The notes under the pieces: generated by a model
Databases searched by the model: none
What the model was told of the DNA's origin: nothing
The model's input: only the letters and a program-made list of their open reading frames with translations
Program-made: the position numbers and the translations under genes
IMG/VR virus record: IMGVR_UViG_3300049216_000035
Location: 1-64,000 of that record
Strand: one strand, 5' to 3'
Origin: a virus
Length of the DNA stretch: 64,000 nucleotides
Shown here: positions 42,501 through 50,471 of the stretch, piece after piece
Position numbering within the stretch: the first letter of the stretch is position 1
Layout: each line of letters starts with the position of its first letter

Positions 42501-44540
42501 ATCGGTCGGCTTCTTTTTCTTCGCGCCGCCTTTATGTTTGCCGCCGCCCTTGCCGAAATTGTCGTGCAGCTTCTGGAGGTTGTCGGCGAGGTCTTTCGTG
42601 CGATCTGCAGACCATTGGGCCGCTTCCCCAATACCCTTGAGTGCGATGCCGACCGCTTCCATGCCGGGGGCTTTGGAAATGACATCGCCGAGGTATTCTA
42701 AGAACTTCGCAAGGCCACCAAGAACCATCGAAATCCAGCGCATGGTGTTTGCGCCCCACTGTTCGACGGTAGCGCCCCACTTACTCCAGTTCGCGATCAC
42801 CACACCCACAGCGACCGCGATCAGCAGGAAGATGATCTGGATTGCAGCGAGGATCGGATTCGAGAACATGAGTGCGATCAGCCCGAGTCGGAAGGCATTG
42901 ATTGCCCCAATCGCAACCTGAACTGCAGTGAATACGGACATGAATCCCCGTACGAGAAGACCGAGCCCGGCATAGGACGCCAGGATCGTGAGGTACGGGA
43001 TAAGCGTCGTGCCAATGGCAATCGCAATCGCGTTAATCCAGGTGCGGTTCTGCTGGTACCAGTTGACGCACTTGGCGAGCCACGAGATTACAACGGCGAG
43101 TGCGCTCGCAAGCGCCTGGACGACGCCGAGTGCCGCGCTCCATGCATCGTTGCTACTAAGGATCGAAGACGACGCATCAGCGAACTCTTGCAGAACAGGA
43201 GCGAGCGCCTTCGATAGTTCGGAGAGCGCGGGGCCGAGCGTGGAGTCGAAGATCGCCTTAGCTTGCGAGAAGAACTTCTCGGCATTCTGGGCAAGTTGCA
43301 GTAGCGCTTGACCGATTTCGGTAAGCGGGGCGCGGGCGTTTGCGAAGTTCGCCTGCCACGCTGCCGAGAACGTACCAACCAGCGCCACCAAGAGTCGAAT
43401 GGTACCAAGGAATGGTAATAGACCCTCACCCAGCGTGGTGAAGATGCCGGGCGTAAGACGACTCTTGAAGAACTCCAGGGCCTTCTCAGCCGAGAAGAAG
43501 ATCGCCGTAAGCCCCCCGAATACGATACCTAACTTAGACTGAGTGCTGAGACGTTCGAACGCCGCGTAGAGGTTCTGGACTCCCGTGATGACGCGATTAA
43601 TTGCGTCCATGAACGGGGCCACGAAGTCCGCCATGAACGTATCAGCCGTCTGGCTGAGTTGCATCATCTCGACGTGGAACTCGTGGAACTTCGCGAGGTT
43701 CATCTTGCCGATGACCGCGCCCGCGCCATCCGCCGAGGCTTCGAGTTTCTTCAGACCCGCCGAGCCCTGGTCGAGTAATGGTAATAGTTGTGGGCCGAGC
43801 AGTCGGCTAAAAAGGCTGCTGGCTGCTTGGGTCTGTTGCGACGATTCCTTGAGGTTGCGAATCTTGTCCGCGACCATGTTCAAGTTCGTCATCACATCGT
43901 TCCCTTGCATCGCTTTGGGATCGAGGCCGAGTCGTTCGAACTCGGACTTACCATTGTTTGCCGACGCCGCCTGCTCCAGCTTCGCCTGGAATTGGGCGAA
44001 CATACGCTGCGCGCGATCTGACGAAACGCCGACGCTCGCGAACGCATATTGGAGACGCTGAAGCTGTTCTTCAGAGTCTCCGGTTTCGAGGGAGAGGGTC
44101 TTCAGCTTAGTAGCCTTCTGGCCCAGTTCCTCGATCTTCTCTTTCATCGAGTCGAGAAACTTCAAACCCTCATAGGCGAATAGGGTGTTGAGTCCAGAGG
44201 CGAAGTTCTCAACAAACCCGCGACTGGACTCTTCACCCGCTTTAGAAGCCCCTTCGACCGCAGCCGTGTGGACTTTCTGCATACCGTCTTGGGTATGCCC
44301 TTCGAGTTTGTCGGTACCGTCCTTGAAGCCGGACGACAACTGCGACCCGGCTTCGGTTCCGGCAGCCTGGGCCTTGTCGGCCATGTCGGACTGGACGCCG
44401 GACATCGTGTCCGAGATGTTGTCACGCAGCGATTGCATAGCAGAGCCAACCGCCGAGGCCATGTTATTGATCGCCGAGATGGCGTCTTCAACTTTGGCCT
44501 GGAGTTCTACTACTACATTAATCTCTGCGTCGCCAGCCAC
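39582..44540 (-). CDS. Tail tape measure protein
   Basis: 1652 residues from GTG 44540. The N-terminus is helical (VEDAISAINNMASAVG), with a TMP-type segment SLETGDSEEQLQRLQYAF. Membrane-like hydrophobic helices occur around residues 340-400 and 460-560. Long coiled coils span about 720-1000. A 24-heptad Q/N/T-rich block is near 1230-1400, and the C-terminus is again hydrophobic then helical. It sets tail length; by the usual 1.5 Å per residue, it implies a tail of roughly 250 nm. The only protein here of this size and layout between chaperone and Dit genes. Confidence 0.9.
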   Translation of the reverse strand: MAGDAEINVVVELQAKVEDAISAINNMASAVGSAMQSLRDNISDTMSGVQSDMADKAQAAGTEAGSQLSSGFKDGTDKLEGHTQDGMQKVHTAAVEGASKAGEESSRGFVENFASGLNTLFAYEGLKFLDSMKEKIEELGQKATKLKTLSLETGDSEEQLQRLQYAFASVGVSSDRAQRMFAQFQAKLEQAASANNGKSEFERLGLDPKAMQGNDVMTNLNMVADKIRNLKESSQQTQAASSLFSRLLGPQLLPLLDQGSAGLKKLEASADGAGAVIGKMNLAKFHEFHVEMMQLSQTADTFMADFVAPFMDAINRVITGVQNLYAAFERLSTQSKLGIVFGGLTAIFFSAEKALEFFKSRLTPGIFTTLGEGLLPFLGTIRLLVALVGTFSAAWQANFANARAPLTEIGQALLQLAQNAEKFFSQAKAIFDSTLGPALSELSKALAPVLQEFADASSSILSSNDAWSAALGVVQALASALAVVISWLAKCVNWYQQNRTWINAIAIAIGTTLIPYLTILASYAGLGLLVRGFMSVFTAVQVAIGAINAFRLGLIALMFSNPILAAIQIIFLLIAVAVGVVIANWSKWGATVEQWGANTMRWISMVLGGLAKFLEYLGDVISKAPGMEAVGIALKGIGEAAQWSADRTKDLADNLQKLHDNFGKGGGKHKGGAKKKKPTDDEDDDYHGDAMLTNPPAKGEAGEAARENIDAIKQGLEPLKGALKDNEFEATKLDAAIKQLGDINTPQKLAAAQAYYNAQISNTIREKQLEQELAARAFADAARLSKLASEQKDPKIKREYTSAATEMKGEGQGAQSKVYENESKIQEIRKQALTTQMDYLKGQEELAGSYSKALSILEKELAVAVRMSDAAKERLEVEKAILALKNQQIEDSNKLANAKIDQQIASLKSSKGAQESQIDKSDPDYENEKKTADDQLLLQEATLKLTQAQNDQNTAQEKLNNVLEQTPNDFHAISEARAELTDAETAAITATNDLEDAQRTLKQDTMATYQQTLQVRSGFDKLAQQVAGPLYGAIQNIVTGMNPLVAIFQALVSQSGSFRDVQRALTEISQALAQVFDMLRPAVDLLLGVVMGCVDVFLAMYNVLVDLIRMLGINVQRINMLNANLNDLNQTAQPLLQITHDLPTMNEYNDGKWGPLIAKQEEQTNVLNNGFNQQAVKLGEIAGTLLGIRMVLSVVMGQGLFGKGGGIFGMFKNSFGGAKKAASGGGASTAETQNTQAVTSETQAVTQNTAALQQARASTTQNSTTTQQNTTTTQQSNTAHQQNTSAVTQGTAANRQNTSAHQHNSTSLRQNTTTTQQNSTAHTQGTTATTQNTAATQQNNAITQTNTTAHTTGTTALTAQTAATTGQTVGTAGNTAVTGGNSLAVTGNTVATSANTAALGIVGAAIAVLTVAMTVFGGLFGKKPGKDEPDITDTQNYGQGTANLVGTAGANGQSFTESASDLQTFGGLNGIQAVQNTLAQYGSEQNAPAWLQPMFNQLEQVFGENSGSNGGLSYGKNIGEQTVTGATTGGGVEESYTTLATLLNQFAQAVQNSVGSLQNLNDQAGDMNLAAMFGNGVTTVNGGYSVTPGGTGGDGAPSTPQVNVNIENVHGTDPDTITAALQPALTAFQQQLSRQQKIATRNMSSLVGRVPG
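40352..40855 (-). repeat. 24 tandem heptads in the tape measure gene
   Basis: About 24 consecutive seven-residue units with consensus x-x-x-Q-N-T-x (for example TTQQNTT, AHQQNTS, ANRQNTS, AHTQGTT, ATTQNTA). The DNA has a 21-bp period with diverged bases, so selection keeps the pattern at protein level. Confidence 0.85.
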
Positions 44541-44543
44541 GCT

Positions 44544-45439
44544 CTATGCGTCCCTCGTCTTGAAGAGTTCACTCTTCAGTGTCTTTCCGGTTTTGAGACG
44601 GTGCTGTTCCGCGAGTAGCACGGATCGCACGTCTTCCGGTAGGTCTTCCATGTTCATCGCTCGCACTGGGCCAGCGTCGAACCCACCCACGACTTCCGAG
44701 ACAGTCGGAAGCTCGGCGTTCTCTTCCGCCTCGTCTTCATGTCCGACGTAGCCGAGAATGACTTCTTTGATGCCTGCTTCCGCACGCTGTTGCATCTGCA
44801 TCTGCTCACAGTAGAGAAGCAACTGGGCAAAGGTGAGGTCGTCCCAAACCGATGCTTCGCTCCATCCAAAGTGTTTCGAAACAAATGCAACAACGGGGAT
44901 TATGCCGCCGTCAACGCGCTTTTCGGGCTTCCCGACTTGGATGTCGGGCCGCCCGACTCGCCTTTTGGGCCGAACATCTTGTCCAGGGCGTTCTGCTTCA
45001 GGAAGATCGGAATGATAATCTGAAGGTCGAGTAGGATGTCGAGATTCTCTTCGATCCAATCCTTCGAGACGTTGTTACCGCGCTCTAGGATGATCCCGAT
45101 TAGCTCCGGCACCTTTTCGATGTTCGGGCCGATAGCCGAGATAAGATCAGCGAGTGAGATGTTCGTGTTCGCACGGAACAGCGAAGCGAGCGGGAGGACG
45201 ATTTCCTGGATGAGCCCGTAAGCACGGATCATCTGGCGCGGGTTCAATGGCCGGATCACGACCTTGCGGCGCTCGTCGCCGGAGCCAATCCAGACTTCAG
45301 ACGGGTCGGCTTTGATGACTTCGATTTCCTCGGCCGAGGTGAACAACTTGTAGACCCGTTCGGTCTTTTGACCTTGGCCGTTAGGGTTCACGGGTGCCCC
45401 CGGATACGCGGGGCGGGAGACTTCTTCGTCGTCGGGCAT
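44544..45439 (-). CDS. Tail assembly chaperone, -1 frameshift fusion (gpGT-like)
   Basis: A -1 slip at CCCAAAA (44963-44969) would extend the 179-residue upstream frame into the overlapping frame, giving a 298-residue protein that continues RRVGRPDIQVGKPEKRVDGG and ends in acidic, helical residues at 44544. Organisation, place before the tape measure gene and a classic slippery heptamer match lambda gpG/gpGT. The fusion recruits the tape measure and tube protein during assembly. Confidence 0.8.
44900..45439 (-). CDS. Tail assembly chaperone, short form (gpG-like)
   Basis: 179 residues from ATG 45439 (preferred to TTG 45451, which lacks spacing from AAGGA). Middle region VIRPLNPRQMIRAYGLIQEIV resembles chaperones of the G family. 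The C-terminus past the slip site is low-complexity (GESGGPTSKSGSPKSALTAA). Expected to be the major product. Confidence 0.8.
   Translation of the reverse strand: MPDDEEVSRPAYPGAPVNPNGQGQKTERVYKLFTSAEEIEVIKADPSEVWIGSGDERRKVVIRPLNPRQMIRAYGLIQEIVLPLASLFRANTNISLADLISAIGPNIEKVPELIGIILERGNNVSKDWIEENLDILLDLQIIIPIFLKQNALDKMFGPKGESGGPTSKSGSPKSALTAA
44963..44969 (-). promoter_or_regulatory. -1 ribosomal slippery site CCCAAAA
   Basis: Read on the minus strand as C-CCA-AAA; slipping gives CCC-AAA. It fits X-XXY-YYZ. It lies in a 160-bp overlap of two open frames, and the downstream GC-rich sequence may form stimulatory structure. Confidence 0.8.
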
Positions 45440-45472
45440 TGGTAATGACAATCCTTGTTAGGGTGAGACGGT

Positions 45473-45501
45473 GTGCCATTGATGGCTAAATACAGTATAG
45501 T
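45473..45501 (+). promoter_or_regulatory. Possible rightward promoter
   Basis: TATAGT at 45496-45501 within AATACAGTATAGTGAG is a good -10 box about 47 bp before the first rightward gene; the -35 region (GTGCCA) is poor. Needed to explain an isolated rightward unit inside the leftward operon. Confidence 0.35.
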
Positions 45502-45547
45502 GAGAGTATCGACTGCCCAGACTCTATGGGCAGCATAAAGGATTAGC

Positions 45548-45703
45548 ATGAAATTACGCACAGTGGAAGACAACTTCCAACCCTACAGAGAGTCTGTTAA
45601 ACTAGAGAAGTCCCCCGATGGGGAGACGACTTCTAAGGAGAAGACCCCTAGTGAACGTGATCGAGAAACAAGCGATCTCAATCGTACTTCAAGCGTTGCT
45701 TGA
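45548..45703 (+). CDS. Small hydrophilic protein (51 aa), moron gene 1
   Basis: ATG 45548 behind AAAGGATTAGC. MKLRTVEDNFQPYRESVKLE, then a charged, disordered tail rich in K, E, S and T. Overlaps the next gene by 53 bp. No homology recognised. Confidence 0.6.
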   Translation: MKLRTVEDNFQPYRESVKLEKSPDGETTSKEKTPSERDRETSDLNRTSSVA

Positions 45704-45968
45704 TGCCGCTGCGGCCAATAAGGCCAAGGTACTCGCGTACCTCCAGTCTCAGAACACGACTGTTCTGGAACTCGTCCAGGCTGCGGCAAACAAGATCAGC
45801 CCCGTCGCGGGTGCGGTTGTTGCCACTCTCGGGCCGGAAATTACCTCGTACCTGGGCAGCGAAGAGGATGCGATTTTCGCGATCCTCGTCGCGGACGTGG
45901 CCGCATACCAGGAAAGCCTGGGCGTGACGCTTCCGGCCCCGGTTACGGAAGCCGTTAAGGCCGCGTAA
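45651..45968 (+). CDS. Hydrophobic helical protein (105 aa), moron gene 2
   Basis: GTG 45651 with AAGGAG upstream. Alanine-rich amphipathic helices (AISIVLQALLDAAAANKAKV; ISPVAGAVVATLGPEI). Could insert in or bind membranes. ATGA-type overlap with the next gene. Confidence 0.65.
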   Translation: MNVIEKQAISIVLQALLDAAAANKAKVLAYLQSQNTTVLELVQAAANKISPVAGAVVATLGPEITSYLGSEEDAIFAILVADVAAYQESLGVTLPAPVTEAVKAA

Positions 45969-46186
45969 TGAATATCGCCGCGCAGATCGCAGCAGCCGTG
46001 CTCGCCGCGATCTTTACCAAGTCCTTCTCGGTGAGGCTCGGCCCTGGTACGCTCACAGCCTCGGATGCGACTGGTGCGCCGCAAAAGCTGACGGTGGCGC
46101 TGATCCTCAAGGCTGCGAGTCTTGCATACGCTAAGCAAACGGCGTTCATCCAGTCCGGCAACGTCAAGCTGACGTATACCGTCTAA
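45968..46186 (+). CDS. Small protein (72 aa), moron gene 3
   Basis: MNIAAQIAAAVLAAIFTKSF is a hydrophobic N-terminus, followed by a basic/beta part (FSVRLGPGTLTASDAT). Ends 18 bp before a strong terminator. Unknown. Confidence 0.65.
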   Translation: MNIAAQIAAAVLAAIFTKSFSVRLGPGTLTASDATGAPQKLTVALILKAASLAYAKQTAFIQSGNVKLTYTV

Positions 46187-46203
46187 AAGACTCAAGGGTA
46201 AAA

Positions 46204-46243
46204 AGAAAGAAGCCCTCGGATCGCTCCGGGGGCTTCTTTCTTG
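46204..46243. terminator. Strong bidirectional terminator
   Basis: AAGAAAGAAGCCCTCGGA - TCGC - TCCGGGGGCTTCTTTCTT: an 18-bp stem with one wobble, A-rich on one side and T-rich on the other. It lies between the convergent rightward cassette and the leftward tail-tube gene end, so it can stop both. Confidence 0.9.
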
Positions 46244-46264
46244 TGCCAGGACGGCTGTCAGTTT

Positions 46265-47080
46265 TTACGCGGCTGCCGAAACGCCGCCCGGATTGACCAG
46301 GAACATCTCGCCGAGGTTGCCGTAAGCGTCGATGAACGCCATGAAGTCGAGGTCGATGTACGTCCAGTCATCGAGTTTGAAGTCCATCTTGAGAGACGGA
46401 GCCAAGCAGGCATTGAAGCGAACGATGAACTGTTGCGCCTGATTCGTGAAGCTGTTCTTCGCAGCCGTACCGATGAGGGTAAGCTGGAAGGTCGCTGCCG
46501 AGTTCATGCCGACCTGTTGGATGTTAATCGTGTTCGAATTGACATCCATCGCCGGGGTGTAGAGGTAGCTCACGATCACCGTGAGGCCCGCATCCGCAGC
46601 CGCGAACGTCAGAACGCCCGTCGTGTTATTGATCGAGTATGCGCCGTTCGCTTGGCCCGCTGTCGAAGACGAGGCTTCGCTGGACGCCGCCACGCGATTG
46701 TAGTACACCGGGTCGCCCGTCGCGTCTACAACTGCAACGATTTCCGAACCCGCAACGAACGTCGAAGCGTTCGCAAGCGTCACGGTATGCGCCGAAGAAC
46801 CGACCGTCAACGTCTCGCCGATGGCTGCATGCTGTGCGCCATTCGAAAGCGTTCCACCGAGGACCGAGGAAAGCGTCTCCGGCCAGAACGATGCGAAGGT
46901 CACCTTACCCGACGCAGTGCCCTTACCGTCCGCGACGGCAATCGGGTAGCGATAGGGTCCGCGAAGTTCTTTCAGATCGACTTTGAGTTCAACCGAAGCC
47001 GACTGGACAACGCCAAGCTCGACGGGTTGACCACCACCCGCAGGAATCAAGCGGGCACGGCCCGCACCGAAATTAAACAC
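46265..47080 (-). CDS. Major tail (tube) protein
   Basis: 271 residues from a GTG. N-terminal ELGVVQSASVELKVDLKELRG and C-terminal QQFIVRFNACLAPSLKMDFKL segments flank a middle beta domain (VTLANASTFVAGSEIVAVVDATG in part) resembling an Ig-like insertion. Position after the tail terminator gene and beta-rich content support the tube protein. It ends just before the bidirectional terminator. Confidence 0.75.
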   Translation of the reverse strand: MFNFGAGRARLIPAGGGQPVELGVVQSASVELKVDLKELRGPYRYPIAVADGKGTASGKVTFASFWPETLSSVLGGTLSNGAQHAAIGETLTVGSSAHTVTLANASTFVAGSEIVAVVDATGDPVYYNRVAASSEASSSTAGQANGAYSINNTTGVLTFAAADAGLTVIVSYLYTPAMDVNSNTINIQQVGMNSAATFQLTLIGTAAKNSFTNQAQQFIVRFNACLAPSLKMDFKLDDWTYIDLDFMAFIDAYGNLGEMFLVNPGGVSAAA

Positions 47081-47447
47081 TTAGTTCTTCTCCTACGACT
47101 GTAGTGTGACTCGACTCGGACTCGATCCATTCTCGCGCCAGCGCGTCGGCTTCTTTGGCCGTAGCTGGCTCGGGCTTGGGTGCCGTGCCGTCTGAAAGAC
47201 GCAACAGACCATCCGTCTGGTGTGCGTCGAAGGTTAGGCGGTAAACTTCGTCATTGACTGTGACCGAAACGGACTTGGCGAAGTCGAAGTCAGATTCACC
47301 AGTCGCCACGCCATCTTCATTGGCTTTCAAGTTCAGGACTTTGGAACCGCCTCGGCTCGTGTCCTGGATAGCCAGAGTCGCCGTAGCTCCCGCAGGAACG
47401 CCACTTAGCGCAATCTTTTTAGTGCGTGTGTCGGCTGTTAAAACCAT
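47073..47447 (-). CDS. Tail-associated hypothetical protein (124 aa)
   Basis: 124 residues, beta-rich first half (KKIALSGVPAGATATLAI), a strand-turn region (SVSVTVNDEVYRLTF), then a helical acidic C-terminus. Between tail terminator and tube genes. Possibly a minor tail or assembly protein. Confidence 0.6.
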   Translation of the reverse strand: MVLTADTRTKKIALSGVPAGATATLAIQDTSRGGSKVLNLKANEDGVATGESDFDFAKSVSVTVNDEVYRLTFDAHQTDGLLRLSDGTAPKPEPATAKEADALAREWIESESSHTTVVGEELSV

Positions 47448-47461
47448 AGTCTCTTCACCTA

Positions 47462-47944
47462 TTATGCCGGAATCGACACGGGATTGACAGGGTTATCATA
47501 GACCCAAGTGCTGTACTCGGAGTGAATATGATAGGCCGCGAGCGCGTCGTCCCACAGATCGTCGCGCAAGATTAGCCGCTTGAAGCGGTAATTCGTAATG
47601 TGGCGGCTCGGAAGGGCAACTGGGAGAGGTGAGCCGCGCAAGAGTTGGTCAATTCTTCGATATACGGCGTAGGCGCTATCGAGCGAAGCCTTGTCCCATA
47701 CGCAGATTTCGATCTTCGGATTGTCCATACGCCCAGCGAACAAAGCATCTTCATCGAACAGCCCGTCGCGCAGGCCGCTACCAACCCGCCCCATCGTGAT
47801 TAATGGAAATACGGGATCGGCAACGTCCTGAAAGTGGTTCGTCGCAATCGAAAGTGAGTTGTCGGGCCGCTTACCAACGAGCGTCTGAAGAACAGAGTCG
47901 CCCTGGAACAGTATGTAGAGGCCGTTCAGAAGTGAATAGCTCAT
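47462..47944 (-). CDS. Tail terminator/tail completion protein
   Basis: 160 residues. VFPLITMGRVGSGLRD and VWDKASLDSAYAVYRRIDQLL match the DUF3168/gpU-like tail terminator pattern (strand, loop, then helix pairing). ATG overlaps the connector gene. Caps the tube at the head end. Confidence 0.65.
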   Translation of the reverse strand: MSYSLLNGLYILFQGDSVLQTLVGKRPDNSLSIATNHFQDVADPVFPLITMGRVGSGLRDGLFDEDALFAGRMDNPKIEICVWDKASLDSAYAVYRRIDQLLRGSPLPVALPSRHITNYRFKRLILRDDLWDDALAAYHIHSEYSTWVYDNPVNPVSIPA

Positions 47945-48351
47945 TAACCGTTCGGGACCTTGCCCTTAAGCGCGCGGCAACGGATGTACGACAGGTCTTG
48001 CGACGGTTCCAGTACCTCGGTAATGAGGTAGGTGTCGCCGACGTTGCCGTAGTTGCCGGGCTGCGGTGCGTAGACGATCACGATTTCGGATCGATCCGCA
48101 ATCGGAGTGCCGGGTTGAAAATGAATGATGTGCGTCAGCGTGGACTGCTGGCCGAGTTGGGCGAACACAAGCTGGTCCGACATCGGCGACACGTCGCACG
48201 GGAACACACCATCGAGCAACGTGAAGCCGGGGGTGCGCGATCCGACCCCGGTGTAGGTCGTGATCGGCACCTTGATTCGGCACCCGTATTCCAGTTGCAT
48301 GAACGGGATCGAGTCTGCGCCGACGATCCCCCCGCCGTTGAGAACCCCCAC
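47944..48351 (-). CDS. Head closure (stopper) protein
   Basis: 135 residues from a GTG. Beta-rich (RSEIVIVYAPQPGNYGNVG; DTYLITEVLEPSQDLSYIR), as in SPP1 gp16-type stoppers. Location between adaptor and tail terminator supports the call. Confidence 0.55.
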   Translation of the reverse strand: MGVLNGGGIVGADSIPFMQLEYGCRIKVPITTYTGVGSRTPGFTLLDGVFPCDVSPMSDQLVFAQLGQQSTLTHIIHFQPGTPIADRSEIVIVYAPQPGNYGNVGDTYLITEVLEPSQDLSYIRCRALKGKVPNG

Positions 48352-49032
48352 TTAGCGTCGGGGCGTCCAAGGGCGCGGGATCATCTGCTGGATCGCAAAC
48401 TGCGGGGACTCCTTAGAGCCGCTGCCACGGTAAGCGTCGTCGCGCATGAGTAGAGCCGACTTGCGGAGTCGATCCGACAGGTCTGCCCACTTTTTAGAAA
48501 TAGAGTCGCGGTCTTCCACGCGCTCTTGGAGTCGCTGGTTGTACCAGAGTCCGGTCTGCGAGGCCACGCGGCTGGCATACCAGGATCGCGTGAGTGCCTT
48601 CACCGCACCGAGGAACTGGTCCGGGATCACGGACACAGCTTGATCGAGCGACTGCGTGGTCGCGTCGTAGAAGTTGAGTTCTTCGAGCGCCGCCGTCACG
48701 AACTCTTGCCACGTCGCGTCCGGGAACAGATAGTAGTAGTAGTTCGCGAAGACGCTCGTAGTCGGGGCCGTCGCCAGCACAAACTGCCCGGTCGCCTCGT
48801 CTATCGACGTGACGCGAGCGTCAGTGTACGGATTGGCAATCAGCGCGTTGTCGATCCGAAGCTGGATCAGCCCGCCCACAGCGATAGGGGCCTTCTCGAC
48901 GTAGAAGACCTCGTTCGTACCGTCGATAGGAGAGTCGTTGTTGAGACAGTTCTCCGACCGGGCGTAGTTGTCCATCGGACCATCCCCGCTGAGAACGCGA
49001 ACGCTCGTCAGGAGTGTCGTCAGGTCAACCAC
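48352..49032 (-). CDS. Head-tail adaptor-like connector protein
   Basis: 226 residues from a GTG. An N-terminal helix LTTLLTSVRVLSGDGP, a beta insertion (GLIQLRIDNALIANPYTDAR), and long helices (DQFLGAVKALTRSWYASRVA; SISKKWADLSDRLRKSALLM), resembling connector adaptors. One-base gap with the closure gene. Confidence 0.6.
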   Translation of the reverse strand: MVDLTTLLTSVRVLSGDGPMDNYARSENCLNNDSPIDGTNEVFYVEKAPIAVGGLIQLRIDNALIANPYTDARVTSIDEATGQFVLATAPTTSVFANYYYYLFPDATWQEFVTAALEELNFYDATTQSLDQAVSVIPDQFLGAVKALTRSWYASRVASQTGLWYNQRLQERVEDRDSISKKWADLSDRLRKSALLMRDDAYRGSGSKESPQFAIQQMIPRPWTPRR

Positions 49033-49034
49033 GA

Positions 49035-49457
49035 TTACGCCGCTATCGCTTCCGCGATTTCCTCATACGTTGCGGAGCCCAGGATCGCGAGGTACTGATA
49101 GCCCTCGGCCTTGGCGTACTCACGCTTGCGCGCGATGTCTTTCGCCGTCTCTTCCTTCTGCGCGTCCGTCATCGGGGGCGAGAAGAAGTCAACGAGCAAG
49201 TTCAGCCCGTTTGAAAAGTAGAAGCGGTCGTAGACAATCTCTTCCGGGAGGCTCGAATACTTCACCGGGATCGAGAACTGCTTCGCTTCGATGTGCCCGC
49301 CAGGGGACTTCTTGAGGATTTCCGCGAGCGCCATGTCCAGCACGTCGGACGTGCGGAGGTTCAGGGGCTCTGCGAGTTCGGACGCTTCGCTATCGATCTT
49401 AGAGATACGATCCGAGCGGTCCAGGAGGTCGGTGCCCCCAATCGTCTTAGCAGACAT
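49035..49457 (-). CDS. Hypothetical head-tail region protein (140 aa)
   Basis: 140 residues. An N-terminal helical part (DSEASELAEPLNLRTSDVLD), a beta core around FSIPVKYSSLPEEIVYDRFYF, and a C-terminal helix of KEETAKDIARKREYAKAEGY. Within the connector series; function unknown. Confidence 0.6.
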   Translation of the reverse strand: MSAKTIGGTDLLDRSDRISKIDSEASELAEPLNLRTSDVLDMALAEILKKSPGGHIEAKQFSIPVKYSSLPEEIVYDRFYFSNGLNLLVDFFSPPMTDAQKEETAKDIARKREYAKAEGYQYLAILGSATYEEIAEAIAA

Positions 49458-49554
49458 TTGATAATCCTTGTAGGCGGTAGTCGGCGCGCACCGCCTCTAA
49501 CGCGCCGCCCACCTTGTATGCTCTCGTAGAGGCGATAGAGCGTATGGGGAAGTC

Positions 49555-49770
49555 TTAGCTCGGAGTCGTGACCGTAGCCGCGATAGCGACGAAGACCTTC
49601 TGATTCTGAGAAACAAGGTTGCCGCTAATGATAATCGCGTTGCCAGCAGCCGCAGCCGAGTTCATCGCCGTGGCGTCGGTCTGCGCCGCGCTCAGGGTCG
49701 AATACTCAGCTACCAGGTCTTCGCCGAACTGGGTCCGATACTGGATGAAACCACCCGATGCGGTAGCCAT
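49555..49770 (-). CDS. Small head protein (71 aa)
   Basis: 71 residues (MATASGGFIQYRTQFGED), alanine-rich middle, beta end (VFVAIAATVTTPS). Overlaps the GIY-YIG gene by 1 bp. Might be a head decoration or tail adaptor fragment. Confidence 0.55.
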   Translation of the reverse strand: MATASGGFIQYRTQFGEDLVAEYSTLSAAQTDATAMNSAAAAGNAIIISGNLVSQNQKVFVAIAATVTTPS

Positions 49771-50405
49771 TACGCTGCTTTCCTTACTGCCCAGCGCGTC
49801 AGTTGTGCGTCGCGCATCTTCTGACGAGTCTCTGGGCTGTGTTTCTTGCCTCGCAACGCGACGCTATTGGCGGCACCAATCTTCGCGCGATGTTCGGGCG
49901 TGAGTTTCGCACCCTTTCGCCCCTTCACCGCAGCCGCGACCATGATCGCCTTCTGCTCGGGGGTGTACTGGTACGGATTAGCCAGCTTCGATGCCCTGAT
50001 CTTCTCTTTTTTCTCTGTTGAACAAGGAATGCGTCGCTTATCGCCAGCCTTCTTTTGTGCCGCTGCGGAGTTGACTTTACGCCGTGCTATCGTCTCCGGG
50101 GAGAGATGGAACAACGGCGAATCAGCCGACTTAGTAGCATTGTATACTGGCTCTAATTTGTTAATCCAGTATTGTTCAAGGGCTACACGCTTTTCCGGCT
50201 CGCACAGTTCGATCACAAAGAAGTCGAACTGATCTTCACCATACTTTGCCCACGCGGCCCGCAGATGCGGGGTAACGTGCCCACCTGTTCTGAGTCGGTG
50301 CAAGTGCTGACGCCACCGGGAGTGGATGTCGATACTCGACCCTATGTACATGTTGCTGTTAATCTTGTTCTGGATTCCGTAGACTCCAGATAGTCTTTTT
50401 GACGC
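49770..50405 (-). CDS. GIY-YIG homing endonuclease
   Basis: 211 residues from ATG 50405. LSGVYGIQNKINSNMYIGSS is the GIY-YIG core; WRQHLHRLRTGGH and WAKYGEDQFDFFVIELCEP supply the Arg/His and the catalytic Glu. C-terminal NUMOD-like repeats (TPEQKAIMVAAAVKGRKGA; LTPEHRAKIGAANSVALRG). Placed between capsid and connector genes; 15-bp repeats flank its upstream side. Confidence 0.9.
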   Translation of the reverse strand, partial: ASKRLSGVYGIQNKINSNMYIGSSIDIHSRWRQHLHRLRTGGHVTPHLRAAWAKYGEDQFDFFVIELCEPEKRVALEQYWINKLEPVYNATKSADSPLFHLSPETIARRKVNSAAAQKKAGDKRRIPCSTEKKEKIRASKLANPYQYTPEQKAIMVAAAVKGRKGAKLTPEHRAKIGAANSVALRGKKHSPETRQKMRDAQLTRWAVRKAA

Positions 50406-50429
50406 CATATACCTAGTATAACTCATACT

Positions 50430-50471
50430 AGAGTGTGACAGTTACCCTACATAAGCAGAGTGTGACAGTTA
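50430..50471. repeat. 15-bp direct repeat at capsid gene 3' end
   Basis: AGAGTGTGACAGTTA at 50430-50444 and again at 50457-50471; the second includes the capsid gene stop codon (50469). A CTAGTAT-AACTC-ATACTAG palindrome adjoins at 50412-50430. A duplication of the capsid end produced by insertion of the GIY-YIG gene is one reading. Confidence 0.65.

Noticed and set aside
46241-47104. 287-codon plus-strand frame opposite the tail tube gene
   Set aside because: Shadow of the tube gene, very rich in arginine, and it begins after the strong terminator.
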